A DNA stretch of 50,309 bases from Helicobacteraceae bacterium (GTDB lineage Bacteria; Campylobacterota; Campylobacteria; Campylobacterales; Sulfurimonadaceae): assembly GCA_027052175.1 (NCBI GenBank), contig JALUFE010000034.1, positions 1 through 50,309 of the forward strand, in the 5' to 3' direction. The notes under the pieces were generated by a model. That model searched no databases, was not told where the DNA came from, and saw only the letters and a list, made by a program, of their open reading frames with translations. Below are positions 43,708-50,309 of the stretch, in pieces; the stretch's first letter is position 1, and every line of letters starts with the position of its first letter. A program made the position numbers and the translations under genes.

Positions 43708-44303
43708 AGTATTTTATCCTTTTGGATCTCTTTTATCGTAATTATATCAAAATCTATCATCGCATTCAGCAGTGCGATTTTGGAAAAGTTTTCAAGCATA
43801 GTCGGAGTGATATCTCTTTGCCTGAGTCTGCCTTGTGCAAGATGGCGCGCACGGGAAGTGCCTGAGAGCAGCGCTTTTCTTGGGGTAAGCCATTTTTTAC
43901 CGTCAAAAAAAGCGACATTGGCTATAGAGCTATCCGTAATCAGCCCCGCTTTGACGATCAAGATATCGTCACACTCCCCTCTTTTTTCAAACAGCGCATC
44001 CAAACTACTTCGATCAAGATATTTGAAACTGTAGTCTATATCGGCTTTTATCAACTTCAAAGAGGATATAGAGCGTTTTTGATAAGAAGTATAGGCGATA
44101 TCTTCTATTTTTTTGGGCGAATAAATCAGTTTGCAGCGAAATATACCGCTTTGTTTTGGCGGCTGTATCGCTTCTTTAAGACTGTAAGCCTTGTTTTCGC
44201 CAAATTGTTCCAGTGTATGTTCATATCGTCTTTGATGCCACTCCACATTGCAAACTTCTCCATCTTTTATCTTAATGGTCTCGAAAAACAGAGGTTCACT
44301 CAT
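43701..44303 (-). CDS. Class IV aminotransferase-like protein (PabC-like)
   Basis: A 200-residue fold-type IV PLP protein. The PLP lysine is in YSFKYLDRSSLDALF. CDDILIVKAGLITDSSIANVAFFDGKKWLTP is the family C-domain block (normally ELLL-..-G-v-tE-s--N). ALLSGTSRARHL matches the PxxxxLxGxxR segment. It is short for the family (about 260), with a reduced N-terminal domain, as in the aminodeoxychorismate lyases of Campylobacterota. A role in 4-aminobenzoate/folate synthesis is likely but not proven. It overlaps cysK by 8 bp. Confidence 0.82.
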   Translation of the reverse strand: MSEPLFFETIKIKDGEVCNVEWHQRRYEHTLEQFGENKAYSLKEAIQPPKQSGIFRCKLIYSPKKIEDIAYTSYQKRSISSLKLIKADIDYSFKYLDRSSLDALFEKRGECDDILIVKAGLITDSSIANVAFFDGKKWLTPRKALLSGTSRARHLAQGRLRQRDITPTMLENFSKIALLNAMIDFDIITIKEIQKDKILC

Positions 44304-45219
44304 CGAACAGTTCGGTGCTCAAATAACGCTCTCCCGTATCACAGAGTATCGTTACAATACGCTTGCCTTGAAATTCGCTCCGTTTTGCCACCTGCATCGC
44401 AGCATAGACATTTGCTCCCGCACTGATGCCCACAAGCAGTCCCTCTTTTTTGGCAAGCATTCTCGAAGTGGCAAAGGCATCCTCATTGCTGACTTGTATG
44501 ACTTTTCCAAAAACGGAGGTATCGAGGATATCGGGGACAAATCCCGCCCCGATCCCCTGAATCTTGTGTGGTGCGGGGCTGCCGCCGCTAAGGACGGGGC
44601 TGTTTTTAGGTTCGACGGCAAAAATGGCGATATCAGGTATCTCCTTACGTAAAACGCGGCTTGTTCCCGTTATCGTCCCGCCTGTTCCTACCGCTGCAAC
44701 AAAGGCATCGAGTTTGCCCTCCGTATCTCGAAGGATCTCTTTTGCCGTGGTAAGCTCATGAATCTCGGGATTGGACGGATTTTGAAACTGCTGGAGGATC
44801 ACTGCTTTGCCGAGCTCGGCTTTGAGCTCTTCGGCTTTTGCGATGCTGCCTTTCATTCCCTGCGCTGCAGGGGTGAGAACGAGTTCGGCTCCCAAGGCTT
44901 TAAGCAGTTTTCTGCGCTCTATACTCATAGAATCTGGCATCGTAAGGATGAGCTTGAGCCCCAAAGCCGCGCAGTTTGCAGCCAGTGCTATACCGGTATT
45001 GCCGCTTGTCGGCTCGATGATGGTTGTCTCTTTGTCTATCTCCCCACGCTCCAAAGCTCTTTTGATCATATTAAACCCTATACGATCCTTGACCGAGCTT
45101 GTCGGGTTCATAAACTCGCACTTGCCAAGTATCTCCGCACCTGTAAGTCTGGAGGCTTCATTCAGTCTTACCAATGGTGTGTTGCCTATAAGTTCCGTTA
45201 TGTTATTTGCTATATTCAT
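44296..45219 (-). CDS. cysK: Cysteine synthase (O-acetylserine sulfhydrylase)
   Basis: A 307-residue fold-type II PLP enzyme forming cysteine from O-acetylserine and sulfide. PLP lysine in PTSSVKDRIGFNMI (near residue 43), substrate loop TSGNTGIALA, phosphate-binding GTGGTITGTSR and the C-terminal SAGANVYAAMQVAK are all present. The length is normal. It overlaps the tyrosine phosphatase stop by 17 bp and the aminotransferase start by 8 bp, so the three are one unit. Confidence 0.96.
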   Translation of the reverse strand: MNIANNITELIGNTPLVRLNEASRLTGAEILGKCEFMNPTSSVKDRIGFNMIKRALERGEIDKETTIIEPTSGNTGIALAANCAALGLKLILTMPDSMSIERRKLLKALGAELVLTPAAQGMKGSIAKAEELKAELGKAVILQQFQNPSNPEIHELTTAKEILRDTEGKLDAFVAAVGTGGTITGTSRVLRKEIPDIAIFAVEPKNSPVLSGGSPAPHKIQGIGAGFVPDILDTSVFGKVIQVSNEDAFATSRMLAKKEGLLVGISAGANVYAAMQVAKRSEFQGKRIVTILCDTGERYLSTELFDE

Positions 45220-45649
45220 CTATCAAATTCCTTACACAAGTTTCACACATCTCATACACTTCGTGAAATCCCTCGAACCCATCAAAGAAATAGGGATCGG
45301 GGACATCTGCACCGCTATAGCCGAAATCACCGAGTTTAAGCACATTGTGTGCACCCATCGCTTTGAGATCCTCTTTATTCTTTGAATCGAGTGCGACAAT
45401 TATATCGAATTTTTTTATATCCTCTTTTGTGACCTGTCTGGCTCTATGGGATGAAATATCGATCCCATGCATCTTCGCTACCTTCTGACTTCCCTCACAC
45501 GGCGGCTCGCCGATATGCCAGTTGCCCGTTCCCGCACTCTCTATTGCAAAATCAAATCCTTTTTCTTTTATATATGATTTTGCTATCCCTTCGGCCAAAG
45601 GACTGCGGCAAATATTTCCAAGGCAGACAAATAAAACAGACAGATGCAT
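45203..45649 (-). CDS. Low-molecular-weight protein tyrosine phosphatase
   Basis: A 148-residue phosphatase. The P-loop VCLGNICRSPLAEGIA is the C-x5-R(S/T) signature with the catalytic Cys at about residue 10. The general acid is in VPDPYFFDGFEGF. Bacterial members act on tyrosine kinases of polysaccharide export or on protein arginine/tyrosine phosphates; none of these partners is nearby. It is divergent from the 45703 gene and first in the cysK unit. Confidence 0.93.
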   Translation of the reverse strand: MHLSVLFVCLGNICRSPLAEGIAKSYIKEKGFDFAIESAGTGNWHIGEPPCEGSQKVAKMHGIDISSHRARQVTKEDIKKFDIIVALDSKNKEDLKAMGAHNVLKLGDFGYSGADVPDPYFFDGFEGFHEVYEMCETCVRNLIDEYSK

Positions 45650-45702
45650 CTAAACTCCCTTAAATTTGATAAAATTATACAAAGATTTCATAAAGGTAGA
45701 AG

Positions 45703-45903
45703 ATGGGATGGACATGTCAATTCGATCATAAAGGTTTTTGCAAACGGGTCAAGACAATCTGTGAACCGGGTATGAAAGGATGCATTTTGCAAACGACAGG
45801 GATCACCTTTTCCACTGAAAAACTAAGCCGCTACAACCAAGAGGAACAAAAAGAGCAAAAAGAAGAAAAAACGGACTTCGCGGCACTTGCAAGAAGCTGC
45901 TAA
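45703..45903 (+). CDS. Small cysteine-rich protein, unknown
   Basis: A 66-residue protein beginning MGWTCQFDHKGFCKRVKTIC and continuing EPGMKGCIL. Four cysteines in the first 30 residues (near 5, 13, 20, 27) suggest a small metal site or Zn-ribbon-like fold. The tail is charged and disordered (EEQKEQKEEKTDF) with one last Cys. AAAGGTAGAAG precedes the ATG, and the 53 bp spacer to the phosphatase gene is AT-rich and could hold a divergent promoter. It overlaps the ClC stop by 4 bp. Size and spacing resemble a conserved short protein of Campylobacterota, but I cannot name it. Confidence 0.65.
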   Translation: MGWTCQFDHKGFCKRVKTICEPGMKGCILQTTGITFSTEKLSRYNQEEQKEQKEEKTDFAALARSC

Positions 45904-47297
45904 TCTCTCTTTTTCCTCTTTCTTTCGTTGAGACGCTCACGTTTTTCCTGCAGCCTTTTTTTAATGCGTTCTATCTTGCTTAACTCATGCTCTTCCAGTT
46001 CTATCTCGATATCTTCTATCTCTTCACCGACCTTGACCGCAAGCATTTCCGATTTTTTCATAGCCAAAATCTGCGTAGAGAAAATGCTTCGATGTCCTGA
46101 AATCAAAAAAGCTATTACGGCACTCAAAGCTGCATAGTGAGCGATGTCGATCCCAAAAAGTTCGATCGCCATAATGGTAGAGGCGATAGGTGTGTTGGTA
46201 GTAGCACTCAAAACACTGACAAAACCCAAAGCGGCAAATAGCGTGATATGCTCCGGAGAGAAAAAGGTTCCAAACGCATGCCCGCTTGTCGCACCTATGT
46301 AAAAAAGCGGCGTGATAATACCGCCGCTCCCTCCGCTTCCAAGCGTAATGGCCGTAAAAAAAGTTTTCAAGATAAAAGTATACCAGTGAATATGGCTCCC
46401 ATATGCAAGATTCGGATTGAGTGCATCGGCAATCGTATCTAACCCGAGACCGATGTACTGGGTGCCAAAAAGAAGCGTCAAACCGACGATAATCAAGCCG
46501 CCCGCAAAAGATTTGATATAAACACTTTTGTCTATTTTCTTTATGAACTTCTCGACTTGCGTAACCATCGTGATGACGATATCGGAGACAAAACCGAAAA
46601 AAAGTCCGGCTAGCACTACTGTCCCGATCAGCTTTATATCGAGTGAAACATCCTGAAAAAAGTGAAGGTTGTAGTAAGTGTACTTGACACCCAAAAACTG
46701 CGCGGTCGTAAAAGCGGCGAAACCGGCAATGAACGAAGGCAGCAGCACATCATACATGATAACGCCGATGATTAGCACTTCGACACCAAAGATAGCCCCT
46801 GCTACCGGCGTGCCGAAAACTGTCGCAAAACCGGCACTGATTCCACAGATAACAAGTTTTTTACGATCACTTTTTTTAAATTTGAACAAGTCGGAAATAG
46901 CCGAAGCCACCCCCGCCCCTATCTGTGCACCCGGCCCCTCTTTCCCGACACTTCCTCCGGAAAAAATCGTCAAAACCGTTGCGAACAGCTTGATAGGAAT
47001 AACGGCGATATTGATCTTGCCGTCGTGTTTATGTACCGCTTCGATAACTTTCTCTGTCCCATGCCCCTCCGCGCTTGGAGCAAAAGTTTTCACAAGCCAT
47101 ACCGTCAGCACAAGCGCGAAGGGAAGAGTAAAATAGTATGCAAACGGAAGAAACGCCCTGCTGTTTTCAGCATATTCGAGAATATTCAAGAAAAGAGTAA
47201 CCACACTTCCTATCACCACACCGATGATTGAAGAGAGTATCATCCACTTTGTAACACTGAAAAAGATTGCTGTCTGTTCGGTAATATGTCTATGCAA
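45900..47297 (-). CDS. ClC-family chloride channel/transporter
   Basis: A 465-residue membrane protein. The selectivity segments are GSVGKEGPGAQIG (residues 115-127, with the gating Glu at 120), and GSGGSGGIITPLFYIGA. The equivalent of the E202-E203 pair in the E. coli antiporter reads GVEVL (near 173), so the proton-glutamate position is Val, as in animal ClC channels (IEV). Channel-type conduction is therefore possible. A basic coiled-coil tail of about 45 residues (EDIEIELEEHELSKIERIKKRLQEKRERLNERKRKKRD) follows the last helix. It lies next to the potassium uptake genes trkH-trkA, in keeping with a role in ion balance. Confidence 0.92.
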   Translation of the reverse strand: MHRHITEQTAIFFSVTKWMILSSIIGVVIGSVVTLFLNILEYAENSRAFLPFAYYFTLPFALVLTVWLVKTFAPSAEGHGTEKVIEAVHKHDGKINIAVIPIKLFATVLTIFSGGSVGKEGPGAQIGAGVASAISDLFKFKKSDRKKLVICGISAGFATVFGTPVAGAIFGVEVLIIGVIMYDVLLPSFIAGFAAFTTAQFLGVKYTYYNLHFFQDVSLDIKLIGTVVLAGLFFGFVSDIVITMVTQVEKFIKKIDKSVYIKSFAGGLIIVGLTLLFGTQYIGLGLDTIADALNPNLAYGSHIHWYTFILKTFFTAITLGSGGSGGIITPLFYIGATSGHAFGTFFSPEHITLFAALGFVSVLSATTNTPIASTIMAIELFGIDIAHYAALSAVIAFLISGHRSIFSTQILAMKKSEMLAVKVGEEIEDIEIELEEHELSKIERIKKRLQEKRERLNERKRKKRD

Positions 47298-47367
47298 GAA
47301 GATCCCAAAAGCTTTTTTATAATTATGTCACAATTTCCGTATAATGTAGAGTGTCGGTATGCAATTT

Positions 47368-48810
47368 TTAAAATTTTTTCCAAAAAGAGCTGCTGAGTAA
47401 CACAAACACAGTATAACACTCCAGCCTACCCACAATCATCGCGACGGAAAAGACCGCTTTGTCTACATCACTGAAAAAGGCAAAATTGTCTGAAGGCCCT
47501 ACGAGAGAAAAACCGGGTCCTACATTGCCCACCAGCGCAAAAGCGCCCGAAATCGCACTCATTGCGTCATATCCTCTGGCATAAATGTAAATCGTCACCA
47601 TACCGACCGTTATCATAAAAAGCGTAAAAAAACCAAACGTCGAAGCGAGAATACGCTCAGGCTGTTTGACACCGTCGATAAAAACGGAAATGATGCTGTT
47701 GGGATGTAAAATACGTTTGAATTCGCTGAAGAGTGTTTTGGCTATGATAATATGGCGAATAACTTTGATACCTCCTGCAGTTGATCCCGCATTCCCTCCA
47801 ACTAGCATACCGACAAAGATAATGGCGATTGCCAGATGTGACCAGCTGCCATAGTCGACGGTGGCGAATCCCGTCGTCGTGATCACCGAAGCAATCGTGA
47901 AAGAGGAGTGTTTGAAAGCATCGTAAAAGCCATCACCCCCTATGTCCATATGTACAAATGTAAGCGCCAAAGAGAGCAACAGTCCCACAAGCAGATAGAC
48001 TTTTACCTCCTCGCTTCTATACCCGCTCGTATCTTTATGCACCGCTTTGAGATGAGCAAGAAAGTTGATGCCGGAAAGTATCATAAAGAGCGTCGTCGTC
48101 CAGATAATGCCGTCTTGATGAAAGTATCCCATCGAGTTGTTTTTTGTCGAAAAGCCCCCCGTTGAAACGGTCGAAAAGGCATGGTTGATCGCATCGAACC
48201 AGCCCATCCCGAAAAAGCGAAGCAGTGCGGTATCGACAAGAGTGAGAACGACATAGATCAGCCACAAACGCAGTGCGGTATCTTTGATGCGAGGAGTGAG
48301 CTTTTCAAGCTGCACACCCGTAGATTCTGCCTTGAAAAGCGACAAACTTCCTGATGGATTAATGATCGAGAGCAGTCCGACACCAAGCACGATAATCCCA
48401 AGCCCGCCCAGCCAGTGCATAAGGCTTCTGTGAAAAAGAATCATATGCGGGAGTGATTCAATGTCGCTATAAACGGTAGCTCCCGTCGTCGTAAAGCCAC
48501 TGACCGCTTCGAAAAAAGCCGAAAGAAAAGTGATGTTTGTATAAAGCACAAGCGGGATAGCCCCGGCGATCCCCAACAAAATCCATATGAGATTGACCGT
48601 CAAGATACTCTCTTTTATCTTGAGATTAACTTTATGATGCAGCAACGAGAGCCACATCGCAAGATTGAATGTAAAAAAAATCGCCTCATACGCGAGAAAT
48701 CTCATGTAGCGTTCATGATAAAACATCCCTACAAAAACATCGAGCATAAAAATGGCTGAAACAGTCATTCCCAGCAGCGAAAGTACCTTGGCGATATTTC
48801 TAAAGTCCAT
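47368..48810 (-). CDS. trkH: Potassium uptake protein TrkH
   Basis: A 480-residue KtrB/TrkH-type channel subunit with four M1-P-M2 repeats. The pore loops are of the GFTTTGATV, TVSTGGFSTKNNS, ASVITTTGFATVDYG and ALVGNVGPGFS type, which form the K+ filter. It needs the cytosolic TrkA ring encoded directly upstream; the genes overlap by 11 bp. Most substrate-specific residues, including the filter glycines, are present, so it should be active. Confidence 0.95.
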   Translation of the reverse strand: MDFRNIAKVLSLLGMTVSAIFMLDVFVGMFYHERYMRFLAYEAIFFTFNLAMWLSLLHHKVNLKIKESILTVNLIWILLGIAGAIPLVLYTNITFLSAFFEAVSGFTTTGATVYSDIESLPHMILFHRSLMHWLGGLGIIVLGVGLLSIINPSGSLSLFKAESTGVQLEKLTPRIKDTALRLWLIYVVLTLVDTALLRFFGMGWFDAINHAFSTVSTGGFSTKNNSMGYFHQDGIIWTTTLFMILSGINFLAHLKAVHKDTSGYRSEEVKVYLLVGLLLSLALTFVHMDIGGDGFYDAFKHSSFTIASVITTTGFATVDYGSWSHLAIAIIFVGMLVGGNAGSTAGGIKVIRHIIIAKTLFSEFKRILHPNSIISVFIDGVKQPERILASTFGFFTLFMITVGMVTIYIYARGYDAMSAISGAFALVGNVGPGFSLVGPSDNFAFFSDVDKAVFSVAMIVGRLECYTVFVLLSSSFWKKF

Positions 48811-50116
48811 AGATCCACTGCTTTATCTTCGCACTTTTTTCCGCTACGGCAAAAACTACGATAACATCGTTCTCAAACAATACCGTTTTATCATTAAAAA
48901 GGTAAAGCTGCTCATCTCGAATGTAACAGAGTCTTGTGCCTTCAATTTTTATAGGTTTGATGTACTTGTTTATTAGTTTCGATCCTGGAAAAATCTTTCG
49001 CATAAAAACAGTGGCTTTGGAGCCGCAAAACCATTTTTGAACAACCACTCCGGTAGAACTGATCTCTTCAAGTATCTTGTTATACGCACTGATCTTGGGT
49101 CCTCGTACCACTACAATGCCAAGAGAGTGCATCAGATTGTAATACTCCATATCATTGTTGATCGCAACGATTTTGCCGATTCCCTGCTCTTTGGCTTCAA
49201 GACATTTGATAATATTGAATTCGTCATTCCCGCTTGCGGCGATGAACATATCGGCAGCAGAGAGGTTCTCCTCTTCAAAAATATCATGGGAATTATACTT
49301 CGCATTGATAACCGTCGCTTTTCCACCAAGCTCGATATCAGCACGCTCGCACGCCTCGATCTCTTTCTCTATCAATTTAATTTCACATCCCATCTCCAAA
49401 AGTGCTTTCGCTATGGAAATAGCCAACTCGCCTCCGCCGAAAATGACACACCGCTTGATCTCTTCAACAGTTACCGACCGCTCAAGCAGATTGCAAACCG
49501 CTCTTGCCTCCTCCTCCAGTCCAAACAGATAAACAAGATCGTCCGGCTCGATCATCTCGTCTGTCTGCGGCACAAAAAACTCCTTCTCGCGCTCTATACC
49601 CACGATCAAAAGATTGTCACGCTCTATCTGCGTCGGAGCGAAATCCTGTGAAGCACGCACCGAGACAAGCTTATGCTTGGTATACTTGAAAAGCTTGATA
49701 TTGTTCGCTTTTGGATAGTGCAAAAGTGAAGCCACCCCTTTGGAAGCAAGACGCAGCGGAAAGATGATCTCATCCACTCCAAGCTTCTCTTTAATGATAA
49801 AAACATCCTTGAAGTGCTTCTGCAGTCGCACAAACGTGCGTTCGATATGTAAGACAGAATCGGCAATCATCGTCGAAATAAGATTGACGTTATCCTCGTT
49901 TGTTACGGCTATAAAGAGATCAATGGGAGTCTCTTTGAAATAGTCGTACGTTTTGGACTCTTCAAGATCCCCTTTCAGCGGCAGAATATCAAGACTTTCC
50001 TGAATACGATACAGTGCATCGGGATTTTTGTCTATGATTGTGACATTGTGACCAATCGACAGCGTTTTTGCAAGATTGAAGCCAACTTTCCCGGCTCCCG
50101 CAATAATAATGTTCAT
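48800..50116 (-). CDS. trkA: Potassium uptake regulatory protein TrkA
   Basis: A 438-residue cytoplasmic regulator with two RCK repeats. The first NAD/nucleotide site is IIIAGAGKVGFNLAKTLS, followed by a TrkA-C domain (about 140-220). A second Rossmann domain, VIFGGGELAISIAKALLE (near 228), is followed by another TrkA-C domain. It opens the TrkH pore in response to bound nucleotide. The stop lies inside the trkH start region (11 bp overlap). It is preceded by AAAGAG, close to the ATG at 50116. Confidence 0.95.
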   Translation of the reverse strand: MNIIIAGAGKVGFNLAKTLSIGHNVTIIDKNPDALYRIQESLDILPLKGDLEESKTYDYFKETPIDLFIAVTNEDNVNLISTMIADSVLHIERTFVRLQKHFKDVFIIKEKLGVDEIIFPLRLASKGVASLLHYPKANNIKLFKYTKHKLVSVRASQDFAPTQIERDNLLIVGIEREKEFFVPQTDEMIEPDDLVYLFGLEEEARAVCNLLERSVTVEEIKRCVIFGGGELAISIAKALLEMGCEIKLIEKEIEACERADIELGGKATVINAKYNSHDIFEEENLSAADMFIAASGNDEFNIIKCLEAKEQGIGKIVAINNDMEYYNLMHSLGIVVVRGPKISAYNKILEEISSTGVVVQKWFCGSKATVFMRKIFPGSKLINKYIKPIKIEGTRLCYIRDEQLYLFNDKTVLFENDVIVVFAVAEKSAKIKQWIYGL

Positions 50117-50309
50117 AAGACTCTTTATATTTTTGAATAATGCTATTTTACTCCTTTATAATTTATGAAATCTTAAATCCTGGTTGAGAAATCAAGCATT
50201 CAATGCTTTTAAGCAGCTTATACACTTGAGAGCAAAAAATAATTACGCATAAGCAAACTTTATATTTTGTTTAAGATAAACTATTATTTTTTTTTATATT
50301 ATATTTATC
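50117..50309. other. AT-rich intergenic end of the window
   Basis: Contains the trkA promoter region, with several TATAAT-like hexamers, and a perfect AAGCATT-C-AATGCTT palindrome (50194-50208) followed by TTTAAGC. On the plus strand the palindrome could end a gene coming from outside. An AAAGGAG (minus strand, near 50148) has no start codon behind it. No gene is visible. Confidence 0.4.

Overview
The window is a gene-dense stretch of a Campylobacterota (Epsilonproteobacteria) chromosome, probably from a free-living, vent or sulfidic-sediment type close to Sulfurimonas, Sulfurovum or Hydrogenimonas. The evidence is family-level recognition: a DUF3373-type outer-membrane protein, a PEB4-like periplasmic isomerase, an HP0166/HP0165-like two-component pair, an HP0958-like zinc-ribbon protein, and the order nadD-rsfS beside gap-pgk-tpiA-fabI. 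I found no tRNA, rRNA, CRISPR array, prophage or complete insertion sequence. The genus is not fixed by what can be read here.

Layout. 1-4423: a partial gene, an AT-rich spacer, then a rightward trio (small secreted protein, DUF3373 barrel, GGDEF-EAL membrane protein). 4425-11182: leftward clpB, an ACC-deaminase/D-cysteine desulfhydrase-like enzyme, a PEB4-like chaperone/isomerase and a hybrid histidine kinase with a degenerate ATP site. 11438-17103: nth plus a lipoprotein (right), fabI-tpiA-pgk-gap (left), nadD-rsfS (right). 17100-22803: leftward histidine kinase/response regulator, then feoB, feoA and a porin behind a Fur box. 23054-26420: rightward CDP-alcohol phosphotransferase, a membrane protein, a DEAD-box helicase, a HIT protein and a secreted protein. 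26429-42106: a long leftward run holding fabH-plsX-rpmF-yceD-ndk, ferredoxin, metK, an RluA-type synthase, waaA, a zinc-ribbon protein, a Nif3-like protein, an orphan adenine methylase, a TPR protein, smpB, a PIN/antitoxin pair and ispE-csrA-truB-uvrD. 42249-50116: a LysR regulator, an SspB-like protein, an aminotransferase, cysK, a tyrosine phosphatase, a small Cys-rich protein, a ClC protein and trkH-trkA.

The most unusual content is a family of 269-312 bp intergenic elements (7020-7292, 31991-32302, 34191-34459, 36860-37128), with a 58 bp miniature at 22980-23037 and fragments near 16159 and 43224. The full copies have long, nearly perfect terminal inverted arms enclosing two further stem-loops, giving a Y-shaped fold. 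Each sits just upstream of a start codon. In two cases a good promoter places the transcription start at the far edge of the element, so the element would be essentially the whole 5' leader (clpB, and the miniature before the CDP-alcohol phosphotransferase). One copy supplies the last codons and stop of waaA, and another touches the smpB stop codon. I do not recognise this as a named repeat family, and it is my candidate for the undescribed system.

Other points of note: a helicase whose Shine-Dalgarno lies in a hairpin, a strong hairpin in the ndk leader, a Fur-controlled porin without a visible signal peptide, a ClC protein with valine at the proton-glutamate position, and a nearly leaderless nadD.
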